A stretch of DNA of 64,000 nt from UBA668 sp041178405. Its GTDB lineage: Bacteria > Actinomycetota > Acidimicrobiia > Acidimicrobiales > Ilumatobacteraceae. Below are positions 16,613 to 25,628 of the stretch, piece by piece. The DNA is taken from positions 6,376 through 70,375 of the forward strand of contig JBEGVK010000055.1 of the NCBI GenBank assembly GCA_041178405.1. The letters are read 5' to 3'. Numbering within the stretch: the stretch's first letter is position 1; every line of letters starts with the position of its first letter. The translations under genes and the position numbers were made by a program. The notes beneath the pieces were generated by a model. The model ran no database searches. It saw only the letters and a list, made by a program, of their open reading frames with translations, and had not been told where the DNA came from.

Positions 16613-18004
16613 ATGGCATCGAGTGAACCGTCAGCGTCCATCGTCGTGCGGTCGCCGTATGACGGCTCAGTGATCGGCGAGGTGCCGTCGATGACCGCCG
16701 GCGATGTCGAGCGTGCTGTCAGCACTGCGCGGCAGGCGCTGGGCGTGCCGCTGCCGCTGTGGAGGCGGGCCGAGATCCTCGATCGTGCCGCTGCGCGCCT
16801 CGCCGAGCGGCGCGAGGAGTTCGCGCAGATCATCGCCCGCGAGGCCGCAAAGCCGATCAAGACGGCGCGGGTCGAGGCCGAGCGGGCCGTCGGCACGTTC
16901 CAGTTCTCGGCTGCCGAGGCCCGAAAGCTCGGCGGAGAGATGATCCCCCTCGATGCCATCCCTGCTGGCGAGGGCAAGATCGGGTTCACGCTGCGCGTCC
17001 CCATCGGGGTCGTGGGCGCGATCGCGCCGTTCAATTTCCCGCTCAACCTCGTCGCACACAAACTCGGGCCTGCCATCGCTGCTGGATGCCCGGTAGTGCT
17101 GAAGCCGGCATCGCAGACGCCCTTCAGTTCGCTGGCGCTCGCGTCGATGCTGGTCGACGAGTGCGGACTTCCAGCCGAGTACCTGCAGGTGGTCACAGGG
17201 AGCGGCAGCGTCGTCGGCAACGCACTCGTCGACCATCCCGATGTCGCGCTCATCACCTTCACCGGATCGCCAGAGGTGGGGTGGGACATCAGGGCCCGTG
17301 CCCCGCGCAAGCGCGTTGGCCTCGAACTCGGCAACAACGCCCCGGTCATCATCGAGCCCGACGGCGACTGGAGGACGGCGGCGGCGAAGATCAAGATCGC
17401 CGGGTTCAGCCATGCAGGGCAGAGTTGCATCAGCACACAGCGGGTGCTGGTGCACTCGTCGATTGCCGAGATGTTCACTGCCGAGCTCGTCCGCCATGTC
17501 GAGTCCCTCGTCGTCGGCGACCCGCTCGACGAGTCGACTGACGTCTCGGCGCTCATCTCGCGCAGCGAGACCGAGCGCGTCCAGGAGTGGATCGACGAGG
17601 CTCGTGCCGCCGGCGCCGTGATCGCCGCTGGCGGCGGGCCCGGTGCCGACGGGGTGCTGCGGCCCACGGTCATCACGCACGCGACGCCCGACATGAAGGT
17701 GTGCGCCCTCGAGGTGTTCGGCCCGGTCGTCGCAATCCAGGCGTACGACGACCTCGACAGTGCCATCGCGCTCGCCAACGACACCCGCTACGGCCTGCAG
17801 GCCGCCGTGTTCACCAGCAACATCGCGACGGCGATGAAGGCGGTCCGGTCGCTCGACTTCGGCGGGGTGCTCGTCAACGAGGTCCCCACGTGGCGAGCCG
17901 ATCAGCAGCCGTATGGCGGCCTGCGCGACAGCGGCAACACACGCGAAGGCCCGGCATTCAGCATCAAGGAGATGACCGAGATCCGGATGGTCGTCATCTC
18001 CTGA
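16613..18004 (+). CDS. aldehyde dehydrogenase family protein
   Basis: A 463-residue NAD(P)-dependent aldehyde dehydrogenase. Catalytic features are APFNFPLN with Asn141, LELGNNAPV with Glu238 and SHAGQSCIS with Cys272. The family oxidises aldehydes to acids; sequence alone does not fix the substrate, although the region around the catalytic Cys resembles enzymes acting on small functionalised aldehydes such as phosphonoacetaldehyde or lactaldehyde. It is divergent from the GDPD/GGT pair and converges with the acyl-CoA ligase gene across a nested hairpin. Confidence 0.87.
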   Translation: MASSEPSASIVVRSPYDGSVIGEVPSMTAGDVERAVSTARQALGVPLPLWRRAEILDRAAARLAERREEFAQIIAREAAKPIKTARVEAERAVGTFQFSAAEARKLGGEMIPLDAIPAGEGKIGFTLRVPIGVVGAIAPFNFPLNLVAHKLGPAIAAGCPVVLKPASQTPFSSLALASMLVDECGLPAEYLQVVTGSGSVVGNALVDHPDVALITFTGSPEVGWDIRARAPRKRVGLELGNNAPVIIEPDGDWRTAAAKIKIAGFSHAGQSCISTQRVLVHSSIAEMFTAELVRHVESLVVGDPLDESTDVSALISRSETERVQEWIDEARAAGAVIAAGGGPGADGVLRPTVITHATPDMKVCALEVFGPVVAIQAYDDLDSAIALANDTRYGLQAAVFTSNIATAMKAVRSLDFGGVLVNEVPTWRADQQPYGGLRDSGNTREGPAFSIKEMTEIRMVVIS

Positions 18005-18033
18005 CCGGCCGTTGGGCAGCGCCCGTCGGCCGG
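18005..18033. terminator. nested bidirectional hairpin between convergent genes
   Basis: CCGGCCG pairs with CGGCCGG (7 bp), enclosing a 4-bp GGGC/GCCC stem with a 3-nt loop. It lies between the aldehyde dehydrogenase stop and the acyl-CoA ligase stop. Confidence 0.7.
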
Positions 18034-18043
18034 GATCGGCGTG

Positions 18044-19600
18044 CTAGATGGTGCGCCCGCTCGACGCCCAGTACTCGTCCTTCAGGAGTCGCTTGTAGAG
18101 CTTGCCGGTCGGGTGTCGCGGCAGCTCGACGCGGAAGTCGACGCTGCGAGGGCACTTCACGTCGGCGAGGTGGCTGCGGCAGTAGGCGATGAGCTCGGCG
18201 GCGAGGGCGGCCGCCTCGTCCGGCGACTCCGGCATCGCCACCGGCTGCACGACGGCCTTCACCTCCTCGCCGAACTCGTCGTTGGGCACCCCGAACACGG
18301 CTACGTCGATCACCTTCGGATGGGAGACCAGGATGTTCTCAGCCTCCTGCGGGTACACGTTCACGCCTCCGGTGATGATCATGTAGGCCTTCCTGTCGGT
18401 GAGGAAGAGGAAGTTGTCGTCGGTGAGGTAGCCGACGTCGCCGAGCGTGCTCCAGGGCTGGCTGGGGTGCCGTGAGCCTCGCGTCTTCGCGGGGTCGTTG
18501 TGGTACTCGAACTGCGCCCCGCCCTCGAAGTAGATGGTGCCGCTCTCCCCGCGGGCGACCTCTTCGCCGTCGTCGCCACAGACTCTGACGGTGCATCCGA
18601 TCGGCGTGCCGACCGTTCCGGGGTGAGCGAGCCACATATCGCTGTTGCAGTACACGAATCCATTGCCCTCGGTGCCCGCGTAGTACTCGTGGATCTTCGG
18701 TCCGAACCACTCGATCATCTGCTGCTTCACCTGCACGGGACATGGCGCCGCAGCATGGATGACGCACTCGAGGCTCGTCACGTCGTGCCGCTCGCGCTCC
18801 GACGGGTCGAGCTTCAGCATCCGCACGAACATCGTCGGCACCACCTGCGAATGCGTCACCCGATGGCGCTGCACTAACTCGAGGTAGTGCGAGGGTTCGA
18901 AGTGCTCCATTGCCACGACAGTGGCCCCAAGCTGGGTCATCGCGAGGCAGAACCGAAGAGGAGCCGCGTGGTAGAAGGGCGCCGGCGAGAGATAGACGCT
19001 GTCGGCGCTGGCGGCGAAGAGCATCTGCAGGAGCGGCATCACCCCGCTCGGCGTCGACTCGAGCGGACGAGCCTCGAACGACCGCGTGACTCCCTTGGGC
19101 TGTCCTGTGGTGCCAGACGAGTACAGCATGTCCATGCCGGCGACACGCTCGCCGGGGAGCGGCGTGGATGGCTGTGCTCCCACCGCTGCCTCGTAGGACT
19201 CGTGGCCTGACACGACTCCGTCGAGCATCAGCCGGAGGCCGACTCCCGGTGTCGCGGCAGCAATCTCGGACGCCTGCTCGGCCTTGTGCGCCGAGGTGAT
19301 GAACACCTTCGCTGCACAGTCATTGACGATGTACGCGAGCTCGGCACTCGTCAGCCTGCTCGATGCGCAGGTGTAGACGGCACCGGCGTAGTGGCACCCC
19401 CAGACCACCTCCAGGTAGCGGTCGTGATTCTCCATGCAGATGGCCACATGGTCGCCCGGCTGCACGCCCGCAGCGCGCAGCAAATGGCTGAGTCTGTTCG
19501 CTGCTGCATCGAGCTCGGCGAATGTCTGGGTGAATCCGCTGCCGCCCATGATGAGTGCGGGCTTGTCGGCACTGGTGTCGAGATGCGCTCCGGGGAACAT
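18044..19600 (-). CDS. AMP-dependent acyl-CoA synthetase/ligase
   Basis: A 518-residue ANL-superfamily enzyme. The P-loop is MLYSSGTTGQPKGVTRS, followed by HEYYAGTEGNG (A5-like region) and STLGDVGYLTDDNFLFLTDRKAYMIITGGVNVYPQEAE (A7/A8), ending with PTGKLYKRLLKDEY, where the Lys after GKL is the catalytic lysine of the adenylation half-reaction. It activates a carboxylic acid to acyl-CoA; the acyl group is not readable. ATG 19600 follows TACCGT by 6 nt; its promoter faces that of the SirB1-like gene. Acyl-CoA dehydrogenase and hydratase genes nearby support fatty or aromatic acid use. Confidence 0.87.
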   Translation of the reverse strand: MFPGAHLDTSADKPALIMGGSGFTQTFAELDAAANRLSHLLRAAGVQPGDHVAICMENHDRYLEVVWGCHYAGAVYTCASSRLTSAELAYIVNDCAAKVFITSAHKAEQASEIAAATPGVGLRLMLDGVVSGHESYEAAVGAQPSTPLPGERVAGMDMLYSSGTTGQPKGVTRSFEARPLESTPSGVMPLLQMLFAASADSVYLSPAPFYHAAPLRFCLAMTQLGATVVAMEHFEPSHYLELVQRHRVTHSQVVPTMFVRMLKLDPSERERHDVTSLECVIHAAAPCPVQVKQQMIEWFGPKIHEYYAGTEGNGFVYCNSDMWLAHPGTVGTPIGCTVRVCGDDGEEVARGESGTIYFEGGAQFEYHNDPAKTRGSRHPSQPWSTLGDVGYLTDDNFLFLTDRKAYMIITGGVNVYPQEAENILVSHPKVIDVAVFGVPNDEFGEEVKAVVQPVAMPESPDEAAALAAELIAYCRSHLADVKCPRSVDFRVELPRHPTGKLYKRLLKDEYWASSGRTI

Positions 19601-19606
19601 GGCCGG

Positions 19607-19626
19607 ACGGTATCGCACGGTACCTT
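19607..19626. promoter_or_regulatory. divergent leaderless promoters, acyl-CoA ligase and SirB1-like genes
   Basis: Minus strand TACCGT (19607-19612) lies 6 nt before ATG 19600; plus strand TACCTT (19621-19626) lies 6 nt before ATG 19633. Only 32 bp separate the two start codons. Confidence 0.65.
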
Positions 19627-19632
19627 CGCCCC

Positions 19633-20298
19633 ATGGAACTGGCCGATCGGTTTGCCGTCGAGCTCCGTGCCGAGGGCGGAGCGCAGCGGCTCGACGTGCT
19701 GGCAGCACTGATCGGCGCCACGCTGGCCGGCTCCGCCAATGCGGTCGACGAGGCGCTTGGCACACTCGACGAACTCGCCGCATCCGTTGAACCGACATTC
19801 CCGGGCGTGCTGGCGGCTCTCTTCGCCAGCGGTCGGCTCCGCGGCAACAGCGTCGACTATGCCGACCCGCGCAACTCGTACCTCCACGAGGTGCTTCGAC
19901 GCGGTCTCGGCATCCCGATCACCCTCAGCGTCTGTGCGATCGAGGTGGGTCGCAGGATCGGGATCGTGGTCGACGGGGTGGGACTGCCCGGACATTTCAT
20001 TGTGCGCTCGGGACCTCTCTATGCGGATCCCTTCAACGGCGGACGTACGTTCCGATCGGAGGCCGTGGAGGGCGAGTGGCAGCGGCAGGTGGGGCAGCGG
20101 CGCCACCTCGACCCCGCGATGCTGGCGGCCACGTCGCCGCGCTTGATCGCGTTGCGGATGCTGAACAATCTCCGCAACACGCTCGTGGCCGGGAGCGATC
20201 CGCTCGCGCTTGCCGGCCTCGTCCGGTTGCGCAGCGCGTTCCCGGAACTCGCCCACGAGGAGCGAGAGCACATTCGCTGGATGCGACACTGGAACTGA
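19633..20298 (+). CDS. SirB1-like transglutaminase-fold protein
   Basis: A 221-residue protein with the SirB1 N-terminal motif NSYLHEVLRRGLGIPITLSVCAIEVGRRIG and VDGVGLPGHFIVR, where the Cys, His and surrounding residues belong to a transglutaminase-like fold. SirB1 proteins are widespread but biochemically undefined. The region LNNLRNTLVAGSDPLAL near the C-terminus is typical of the same family. It starts at ATG 19633 behind TACCTT and is followed 1 bp after its stop by the alpha/beta hydrolase ATG at 20300, so they form a unit. Confidence 0.78.
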   Translation: MELADRFAVELRAEGGAQRLDVLAALIGATLAGSANAVDEALGTLDELAASVEPTFPGVLAALFASGRLRGNSVDYADPRNSYLHEVLRRGLGIPITLSVCAIEVGRRIGIVVDGVGLPGHFIVRSGPLYADPFNGGRTFRSEAVEGEWQRQVGQRRHLDPAMLAATSPRLIALRMLNNLRNTLVAGSDPLALAGLVRLRSAFPELAHEEREHIRWMRHWN

Positions 20299-20299
20299 C

Positions 20300-21319
20300 A
20301 TGACGACGCTGGCAGCACCCCACCCGATCGAGACACCGGTCCATCCAGTCGGCCGGTGGTCGACCGTGATCCCTGGAGGGCGCCTCGACCCCGGCCTGCC
20401 GGTCGAGTGCTGGTACCCGGCGACTGACGACAGCGGACCTCCGGCCGATTACGAGGTGCTGCCCGGCATCACGCTTCGCTCTGCGATCGCGGTCGACGGC
20501 GTGCCTGTCGCGCCTGGGATGTGGCCGGTCATCGTGTTCTCGCACGGACGCACCGGCACGAGCATCGCCTACTCGTCGCTGTGCGAGGCGCTCGCTGGGC
20601 GGGGCTGCATCGTGGTGGCGCCACTCCACCGAGGCGACGCGCTTGCCGACTGGCTGTCGGGCACCCAGGTCGACGATCGCACGAACGAGGCAAATCGGGT
20701 CGCTGACGCCCTCCATGTCATCGACGCACTCGAGGCCGGTCTCCGACTGGTCGAATCATCGGCAGACGTCGACATGTCTCGGCTCGTGCTCGCCGGACAC
20801 TCATACGGCGCGTACACGGCATTCGCGCTGGCAGCCCCCGAATCCCACCCGGTGTCGGCGGCCGGGCGGAACGCGCCGAGCGCCGTGATCGGGTTCCAGC
20901 CGTACACGAGGATGCTGTCCGACGACCTCCTGGCAGGCGTGCGGGCGCCGACGCTCATCGTCGCGTCAGAGGCCGATCGGACGACGCCGCCGGCCACCGA
21001 TGCCGACAGACCGTGGGCTCTCGTGCCGTCGACGCCGTCGTGGCGCCTCGATCTGCTCGGCGCAGGGCACCAGGCAGCGAGCGACACCGCGCTCTATGCG
21101 GAACTTGCGGACATGGTGCCCGAGCTTCCCGACGTGGTCCGCGCCTATCTTGCCGCTGCCGTCGACCAGCTCCCGGAGGGGCAGACGTGGCGCGACGTGA
21201 TGCGCACGCAGGTGTCCGTCGCCTGGGACTTCATGCACGCTGCGTGGTCGTTCGATCCCGAGGCCGGAACCGGCTTCCCGCTCCACGACTCGGCACGCCT
21301 CACCCGCCGCACCGTCTGA
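20300..21319 (+). CDS. alpha/beta hydrolase, dienelactone-hydrolase/PAF-acetylhydrolase-like
   Basis: A 339-residue protein. The segment MWPVIVFSHGRTGTSIAYSSL carries the HG oxyanion dipeptide and LVLAGHSYGAYTAFALA is the nucleophile elbow G-x-S-x-G with catalytic Ser. A probable Asp is in LIVASEADRTTPP and a His in LLGAGHQAAS. It resembles chlorophyllase or PAF-acetylhydrolase-type esterases, with the substrate unknown. No signal peptide is visible. It begins at ATG 20300 directly after the SirB1 stop and extends about 90 residues beyond the last catalytic motif. Confidence 0.78.
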   Translation: MTTLAAPHPIETPVHPVGRWSTVIPGGRLDPGLPVECWYPATDDSGPPADYEVLPGITLRSAIAVDGVPVAPGMWPVIVFSHGRTGTSIAYSSLCEALAGRGCIVVAPLHRGDALADWLSGTQVDDRTNEANRVADALHVIDALEAGLRLVESSADVDMSRLVLAGHSYGAYTAFALAAPESHPVSAAGRNAPSAVIGFQPYTRMLSDDLLAGVRAPTLIVASEADRTTPPATDADRPWALVPSTPSWRLDLLGAGHQAASDTALYAELADMVPELPDVVRAYLAAAVDQLPEGQTWRDVMRTQVSVAWDFMHAAWSFDPEAGTGFPLHDSARLTRRTV

Positions 21320-21457
21320 CCTGCCCGCCGGCCGCGCCGCCACGCAGTCGGGCACGATCCCTCGCTCAGCCCGCTGCCTCGTTACTCTGCCGAGGACGTG
21401 CAGTGGCTGCCGACAGGCAGTCGCACCGGCACGACTGAGCGGCTCACGGGGGTTCAC

Positions 21458-22663
21458 ATGGCACTGCTGGAGACGTCTGCGATCACGGACGAGGAGCGTG
21501 TGACAGCGCTCGCCGACGCGCTGCTTCGCGATGTGCCGCCGAGGTCCGCGTCAGCGTCCGAGTTCCTCGGCGCGCAGTTCGACCGGGGGCTCGCGTGGGT
21601 GCACTTCCCTGAAGGACACGGCGGACTCGGCCTCAATCCGAAACTGCAGAAGGCCGTCGACGAGCGCCTGTTCGCCGCAGGGGCGCCGAACCCCGTCTAC
21701 CGGAATCCGATCGGCCACGGCATGTGCGGGCCGACCGTGGTGGCCTGGGGCACCGAGGATCAGAAGCGGAGATACCTGCGGCCCCTCTTCACAGGTGAGG
21801 AGATCTGGTGCCAGCTCTTCAGCGAACCCGGCTCGGGCAGCGATTTTGCCGGGCTGTCATCGCGAGGGGTCCGCGACGGCGATGAGTGGGTGGTGAACGG
21901 CCAGAAGGTGTGGACCACGCTGGCGCACCTGTCGCGGTGGGGGCTGCTGGTCGTGCGCACCGACTCGGAGGCTGTCAAGCACGCTGGACTGACGGCGTTC
22001 GTCGTCGACATGCACGATCCAACCGTTGAGGTCCGCCCACTCCGGCAGATGACCGGCGAGGCCGAGTTCAACGAGGTCTATTTCACCGAGACCCGCATTC
22101 CGTCGACGGAGATGCTCGGTGCGCCCGGCGACGGGTGGCGAGTGAGCCTGACGACGCTCATGAACGAGCGCGTGTCGATCGGCGGCGCAATACCCCAGAA
22201 GGGCTCGGGAACGATCGCCCATCTCATGGCGGCCTGGGCCGCCGCACCGGACTGGCGGCGCGACGCTGCCACGCGCGACCGGGTGGTCCGCCTCTGGGCG
22301 CGCGCCGAGACGCTGCGGCTGACGAACATCCGCGCCAACCAGATGCGACGCATGGGCGATCCGGGCCCCGAGGGGAGCATCGGCAAGATGGCATCCGCCG
22401 AGCTCAACAAGGCGATCTACGAGTGCCTCGTCGACCTTCTCGGCGCCGAGGGCATGCTCTACGGCACCTACGCCATGGTGAGACCCGAGCATGCAATGGA
22501 GTACGCCACGCCTCAGAAGGCCTTCCTCCGGAGCAGGGCCAACTCGATCGAGGGCGGCACCACCGAGGTCATGCGGAACATCCTCGGCGAGCGGGTACTC
22601 GGCCTGCCCGGTGATGTGCGCGTCGACCGCGAGGTGCCGTGGAGCAAGGTGCCACGCAACTAA
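21458..22663 (+). CDS. acyl-CoA dehydrogenase family protein
   Basis: A 401-residue flavoenzyme. The FAD-contact segment is IWCQLFSEPGSGSDFAGLSSRGVRDGDEWVVNGQKVWTT, with the later tail LDIEGGTTEVMRNILGERVLGLPGD-type sequence (SIEGGTTEVMRNILGE). It oxidises an acyl-CoA to the enoyl-CoA, passing electrons to ETF. Long active-site details are not readable by eye. I chose ATG 21458 over the frame's earlier codon at 21398 because GGGGG at 21448-21452 is 5 nt upstream. A TACTCT sequence about 75 bp upstream may be its -10 box. Confidence 0.88.
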   Translation: MALLETSAITDEERVTALADALLRDVPPRSASASEFLGAQFDRGLAWVHFPEGHGGLGLNPKLQKAVDERLFAAGAPNPVYRNPIGHGMCGPTVVAWGTEDQKRRYLRPLFTGEEIWCQLFSEPGSGSDFAGLSSRGVRDGDEWVVNGQKVWTTLAHLSRWGLLVVRTDSEAVKHAGLTAFVVDMHDPTVEVRPLRQMTGEAEFNEVYFTETRIPSTEMLGAPGDGWRVSLTTLMNERVSIGGAIPQKGSGTIAHLMAAWAAAPDWRRDAATRDRVVRLWARAETLRLTNIRANQMRRMGDPGPEGSIGKMASAELNKAIYECLVDLLGAEGMLYGTYAMVRPEHAMEYATPQKAFLRSRANSIEGGTTEVMRNILGERVLGLPGDVRVDREVPWSKVPRN

Positions 22664-22682
22664 TTGCTCGCGCTCGACAGTC

Positions 22683-23087
22683 CTAGCCGCGCAGCAGCAC
22701 GCCGGTGAAGAGCGCGGCGACCGACGTCACGGCACCGAGCGCCCCGCCGAGTGCCAGCGCAAGGCGAGTCGAGCCCAGCGAATGCACTGCGACAAATGCG
22801 CCTGACGCCATTCCGAGAGCGAGATGGGCGAGCGCCGTGGCCAAGGCGTCGCCCGACATCGAGGTCACATCGATGTCGATCAGGTTCCAGATGCCGGTGA
22901 CGACGACGATGCCGAAGGCGGGCCACGCCGTGCGGGCGAATGCCCGGGCAACCGCGCGGATCGCTGTCGGGGCCTCCCGGCGAAGCGTCGGCACGATGCC
23001 GGCAAGGGCGAACTGACCGCCCACCCAGACCGCTGCGGCCAGCACGTGGACGAAGAGTCGGATGGTCTCAAGCGTGGGCGTGATCAC
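22683..23087 (-). CDS. small four-helix membrane protein, CopD/DUF4149-like
   Basis: A 134-residue protein with four hydrophobic helices: about residues 8-30 (IRLFVHVLAAAVWVGGQFALAG), 50-70, 82-105 and 110-132. The first helix with His and Trp recalls the CopD/DUF4149-like membrane families, in which it may bind a metal or heme, but no function is shown here. GTG 23087 lies 6 nt after TAACCT and has no ribosome site. It is co-directional with ispH upstream, 21 bp past that gene's stop at 23109. Confidence 0.6.
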   Translation of the reverse strand: MITPTLETIRLFVHVLAAAVWVGGQFALAGIVPTLRREAPTAIRAVARAFARTAWPAFGIVVVTGIWNLIDIDVTSMSGDALATALAHLALGMASGAFVAVHSLGSTRLALALGGALGAVTSVAALFTGVLLRG

Positions 23088-23093
23088 GCAACG

Positions 23094-23099
23094 AGGTTA
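23094..23099 (-). promoter_or_regulatory. -10 box of leaderless promoter, small membrane protein gene
   Basis: TAACCT lies 6 nt before GTG 23087 on the minus strand. It is inside the gap after the ispH stop. Confidence 0.45.
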
Positions 23100-23108
23100 G
23101 GTCGCCGC

Positions 23109-24146
23109 TCAGGGCGTGCCGAGTGACCGGAGCACTTCGCTCGCTGCGAGTGCCCGGTCGTCGAACGCAGCAGACGCCACCGACGATCCGCCGAGAAGAG
23201 CCGCCGCAGCGCTGCCGATCGCGGACTGGAGATCGCGTAGATGCCTCGGGGGAGGGAAGTACTCGTCTTCGTCGGTGACGCGCACCACCTCGACACCCTG
23301 CGTCGGAGCGAGGAAGGAGATGATCTCGTCGACGAGCTCCTCGGGCGCTGACGCACCTGCAGTGACGCCGACGATGCCGTTGAGACTGTCGGGCAGCTCG
23401 GCCACCGTGTTCACGCGGTGCACTGCACTGCATCCGGCCTCGATGGCGAGTTTCTCGAGTGCCCTCGTGTTGGAGGAGTTGGACGACCCGATGACGATGA
23501 TGGCGTCGCATCGGGGAGCCATTGCCATGAGCGCAGACTGGCGGTTGGTGGTGGCGAAGCAGAGATCGCTGCGGCCCGGCGACCAGACATCGGGGTAGCG
23601 CTCCCGGACTGCGACCGCCACGCCTTCCCAGTCGCGGTGCGAGAGCGTGGTCTGGGCGAGCAGCGCAACAGGCTCGCCGAAGTCGGGGAGTGCGGCGACC
23701 TCGGCGACGCTCTCCACGCGCGAGATCGCCTGCGGCGCGACTGCCATGGTGCCGACTGCTTCCTCGTGCCCCTCGTGGCCGACGTAGACGATGCGGTAGC
23801 CCTTCCCGGCTCGCACCTTCACCTCGTGGTGCACCTTGGTGACCAGCGGACAGACCGAGTCGACGACGTAGCTGCCCCGAGCGCGTGCGGCGGTCACCAC
23901 CTCGGGTGCCGAGCCGTGCGCCGACAGCATGATCGGACGGCCCTCCGGCACATCGGCGATGTCGTCGACGAACACCACGCCACGGGCCTCGAAACGCTGG
24001 ACGACGATCTTGTTGTGCACGATCTCGTGGTAGCAGTACACGGGTGGGTCGAAGGTGCGCACCATCCACGCGAGTGCCTTGATCGCCATCTCGACGCCGG
24101 CGCAGAAGCCGCGGGGCTCGGCGAGCAGCACACGGTCGACCGTCAC
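23109..24146 (-). CDS. ispH: 4-hydroxy-3-methylbut-2-enyl diphosphate reductase (IspH/LytB)
   Basis: A 345-residue iron-sulfur enzyme that converts HMBPP to IPP and DMAPP, the last step of the MEP isoprenoid pathway. The three [4Fe-4S] ligands are Cys15 in PRGFCAGVEMAI, Cys99 in YVVDSVCPLVTKVH and Cys196 in SDLCFATTNRQSA. Substrate-contact residues HE in YCYHEIVHN and the TTN motif are present. The start is GTG 24146 (V-T-V-D-R-V-L-L-A-E), 7 nt after TAGCCT. Divergent from the radical-SAM gene and followed by the small membrane protein gene. Confidence 0.93.
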   Translation of the reverse strand: MTVDRVLLAEPRGFCAGVEMAIKALAWMVRTFDPPVYCYHEIVHNKIVVQRFEARGVVFVDDIADVPEGRPIMLSAHGSAPEVVTAARARGSYVVDSVCPLVTKVHHEVKVRAGKGYRIVYVGHEGHEEAVGTMAVAPQAISRVESVAEVAALPDFGEPVALLAQTTLSHRDWEGVAVAVRERYPDVWSPGRSDLCFATTNRQSALMAMAPRCDAIIVIGSSNSSNTRALEKLAIEAGCSAVHRVNTVAELPDSLNGIVGVTAGASAPEELVDEIISFLAPTQGVEVVRVTDEDEYFPPPRHLRDLQSAIGSAAAALLGGSSVASAAFDDRALAASEVLRSLGTP

Positions 24147-24153
24147 GATGGCG

Positions 24154-24190
24154 AGGCTACCGGCGCCTCGCGGGTGCCCGCCGATAGCCT
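24154..24190. promoter_or_regulatory. divergent leaderless promoters, ispH and the DUF512 gene
   Basis: Both strands carry the same TAGCCT hexamer: minus at 24154-24159, 7 nt before GTG 24146, and plus at 24185-24190, 7 nt before ATG 24198. Confidence 0.65.
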
Positions 24191-24197
24191 CGGAGCG

Positions 24198-25628
24198 ATG
24201 GCACTCCCGGTGGTCGCATCCGTGCTCCCCGGTTCGCCGGCGGAGGCAGCAGGGCTCGTCGTCGGCGATCAGGTGACGGCCATCAACGGCATGGTGCCAC
24301 GCGATGTCATCGAGTGGCGCATGGCAGCCGACGAGCCTGAGGTCGTGCTCGAGCTCCGACGTGGCGGCCTCGACACCGTCGTGCAGGTTGCCAAGCGAGC
24401 AGGCGAGCCGCTCGGTGCCGAGGTCTCGAGCGCGCTGTTCGACCGCGTGCGGACATGCGACAACCACTGCGAGTTCTGCTTCATCTACCAGTTGCCGAAG
24501 GGACTCCGGAAGAGCCTGTACCTGAAGGACGACGACTACCGGCTGAGCTTCCTCTACGGCAACTTCACGACGCTCACCAGGTTCACCGAGGCTGATCTCG
24601 AGCGGGTGGTCTCTGAGCGACTCTCGCCGATCAACGTCAGCATCCATGCAGTCGACCCAGAGGTGCGGTCGGCGATGCTCCGCAATCCGAGGGGCGGCAT
24701 GAGCCTTCGGTGGCTCCGTCAGCTGCTCGACCACGGCATCGCCGTACGCGGGCAGATCGTGCTGTGCCCCGGCATCAATGACGGACTCGTGCTCGAGCGC
24801 ACGCTCGCCGGCATCCTCGACGAGTTTCCCGAACTGCAGTCGCTTGCAGTGGTGCCCCTCGGTATCAGCCGCTTCAACCCCGAGGCGGCGATGCGCGCCC
24901 ACACCGCAGCCGAGGCCGAGGCCGTGCTCGATGCAGTCCACCGGTGGCAGGACGTCTTCCTCCGCGTCCTCGGTCGACGGCTCGTCTTCGCCGCCGACGA
25001 GTACTACCTGATGTGCGGGCAGCCGTTTCCACCCGCCGAGTGCTACGACGACTTCGACCTTCACGAGGACGGCGTTGGCATGGCGCGCACGTTTGAGCGC
25101 GAGTGGCACGGCATCGCCGACGAGGTCGTCGGCACACGAGCAGGCTTCTTCTCGTGGGTCGACGGCGCTCCGCCAGAGGGCTACCGGGCGCCGCGCAATC
25201 CGGCCGGCGACACGGGGCTCCACGCTGCTCGCAACGACGGGCCAACGCGTGTGGCCATCTCTGCGCGCCGCAACGCACCGGTGGGCATCCTCACCGGTGA
25301 GTACGGTGCTCGAGTGCTCGCTCCGCTCGTCGCAGAGCTCGGCCGATCGGACGTCAGGATCATCCCCGTGCGAAATGACTTCTTCGGCGGCAACACGGCC
25401 GTGACAGGGCTGATGGTGGGAGCCGATCTCGCCGTCGTGCTGTCCGCCGAGCCGCACGGGCATCGCTACCTCCTGCCCGATGTGTGCCTCAGCGAGGGCC
25501 GGTTCCTGGATGGCATGACGCCTGCCGACCTGCCCCGACCCGTCGACGTCGTCCCAGCCGACGGTTATGCCCTCCGGTCGGCGCTCGAACTCGACGGCGC
25601 CAGTCGCGTGCCGAGGGAGGATCGATGA
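24198..25628 (+). CDS. DUF512 radical-SAM protein with PDZ domain
   Basis: A 476-residue protein with three regions. Residues 1-60 resemble a PDZ domain (LPGSPAEAAGLVVGDQVTAINGM). Residues 80-250 begin with CDNHCEFCF (Cys87, Cys91, Cys94), a radical-SAM CX3CX2C cluster. Residues 300-470 form the DUF512 domain (GILTGEYGARVLAPLVAEL, IIPVRNDFFGGNTAVTGLM). Function is not established; such genes often sit next to der, as here. ATG 24198 lies 7 nt after TAGCCT. The stop overlaps the der start (ATGA), so both are co-translated. Confidence 0.87.
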   Translation: MALPVVASVLPGSPAEAAGLVVGDQVTAINGMVPRDVIEWRMAADEPEVVLELRRGGLDTVVQVAKRAGEPLGAEVSSALFDRVRTCDNHCEFCFIYQLPKGLRKSLYLKDDDYRLSFLYGNFTTLTRFTEADLERVVSERLSPINVSIHAVDPEVRSAMLRNPRGGMSLRWLRQLLDHGIAVRGQIVLCPGINDGLVLERTLAGILDEFPELQSLAVVPLGISRFNPEAAMRAHTAAEAEAVLDAVHRWQDVFLRVLGRRLVFAADEYYLMCGQPFPPAECYDDFDLHEDGVGMARTFEREWHGIADEVVGTRAGFFSWVDGAPPEGYRAPRNPAGDTGLHAARNDGPTRVAISARRNAPVGILTGEYGARVLAPLVAELGRSDVRIIPVRNDFFGGNTAVTGLMVGADLAVVLSAEPHGHRYLLPDVCLSEGRFLDGMTPADLPRPVDVVPADGYALRSALELDGASRVPREDR

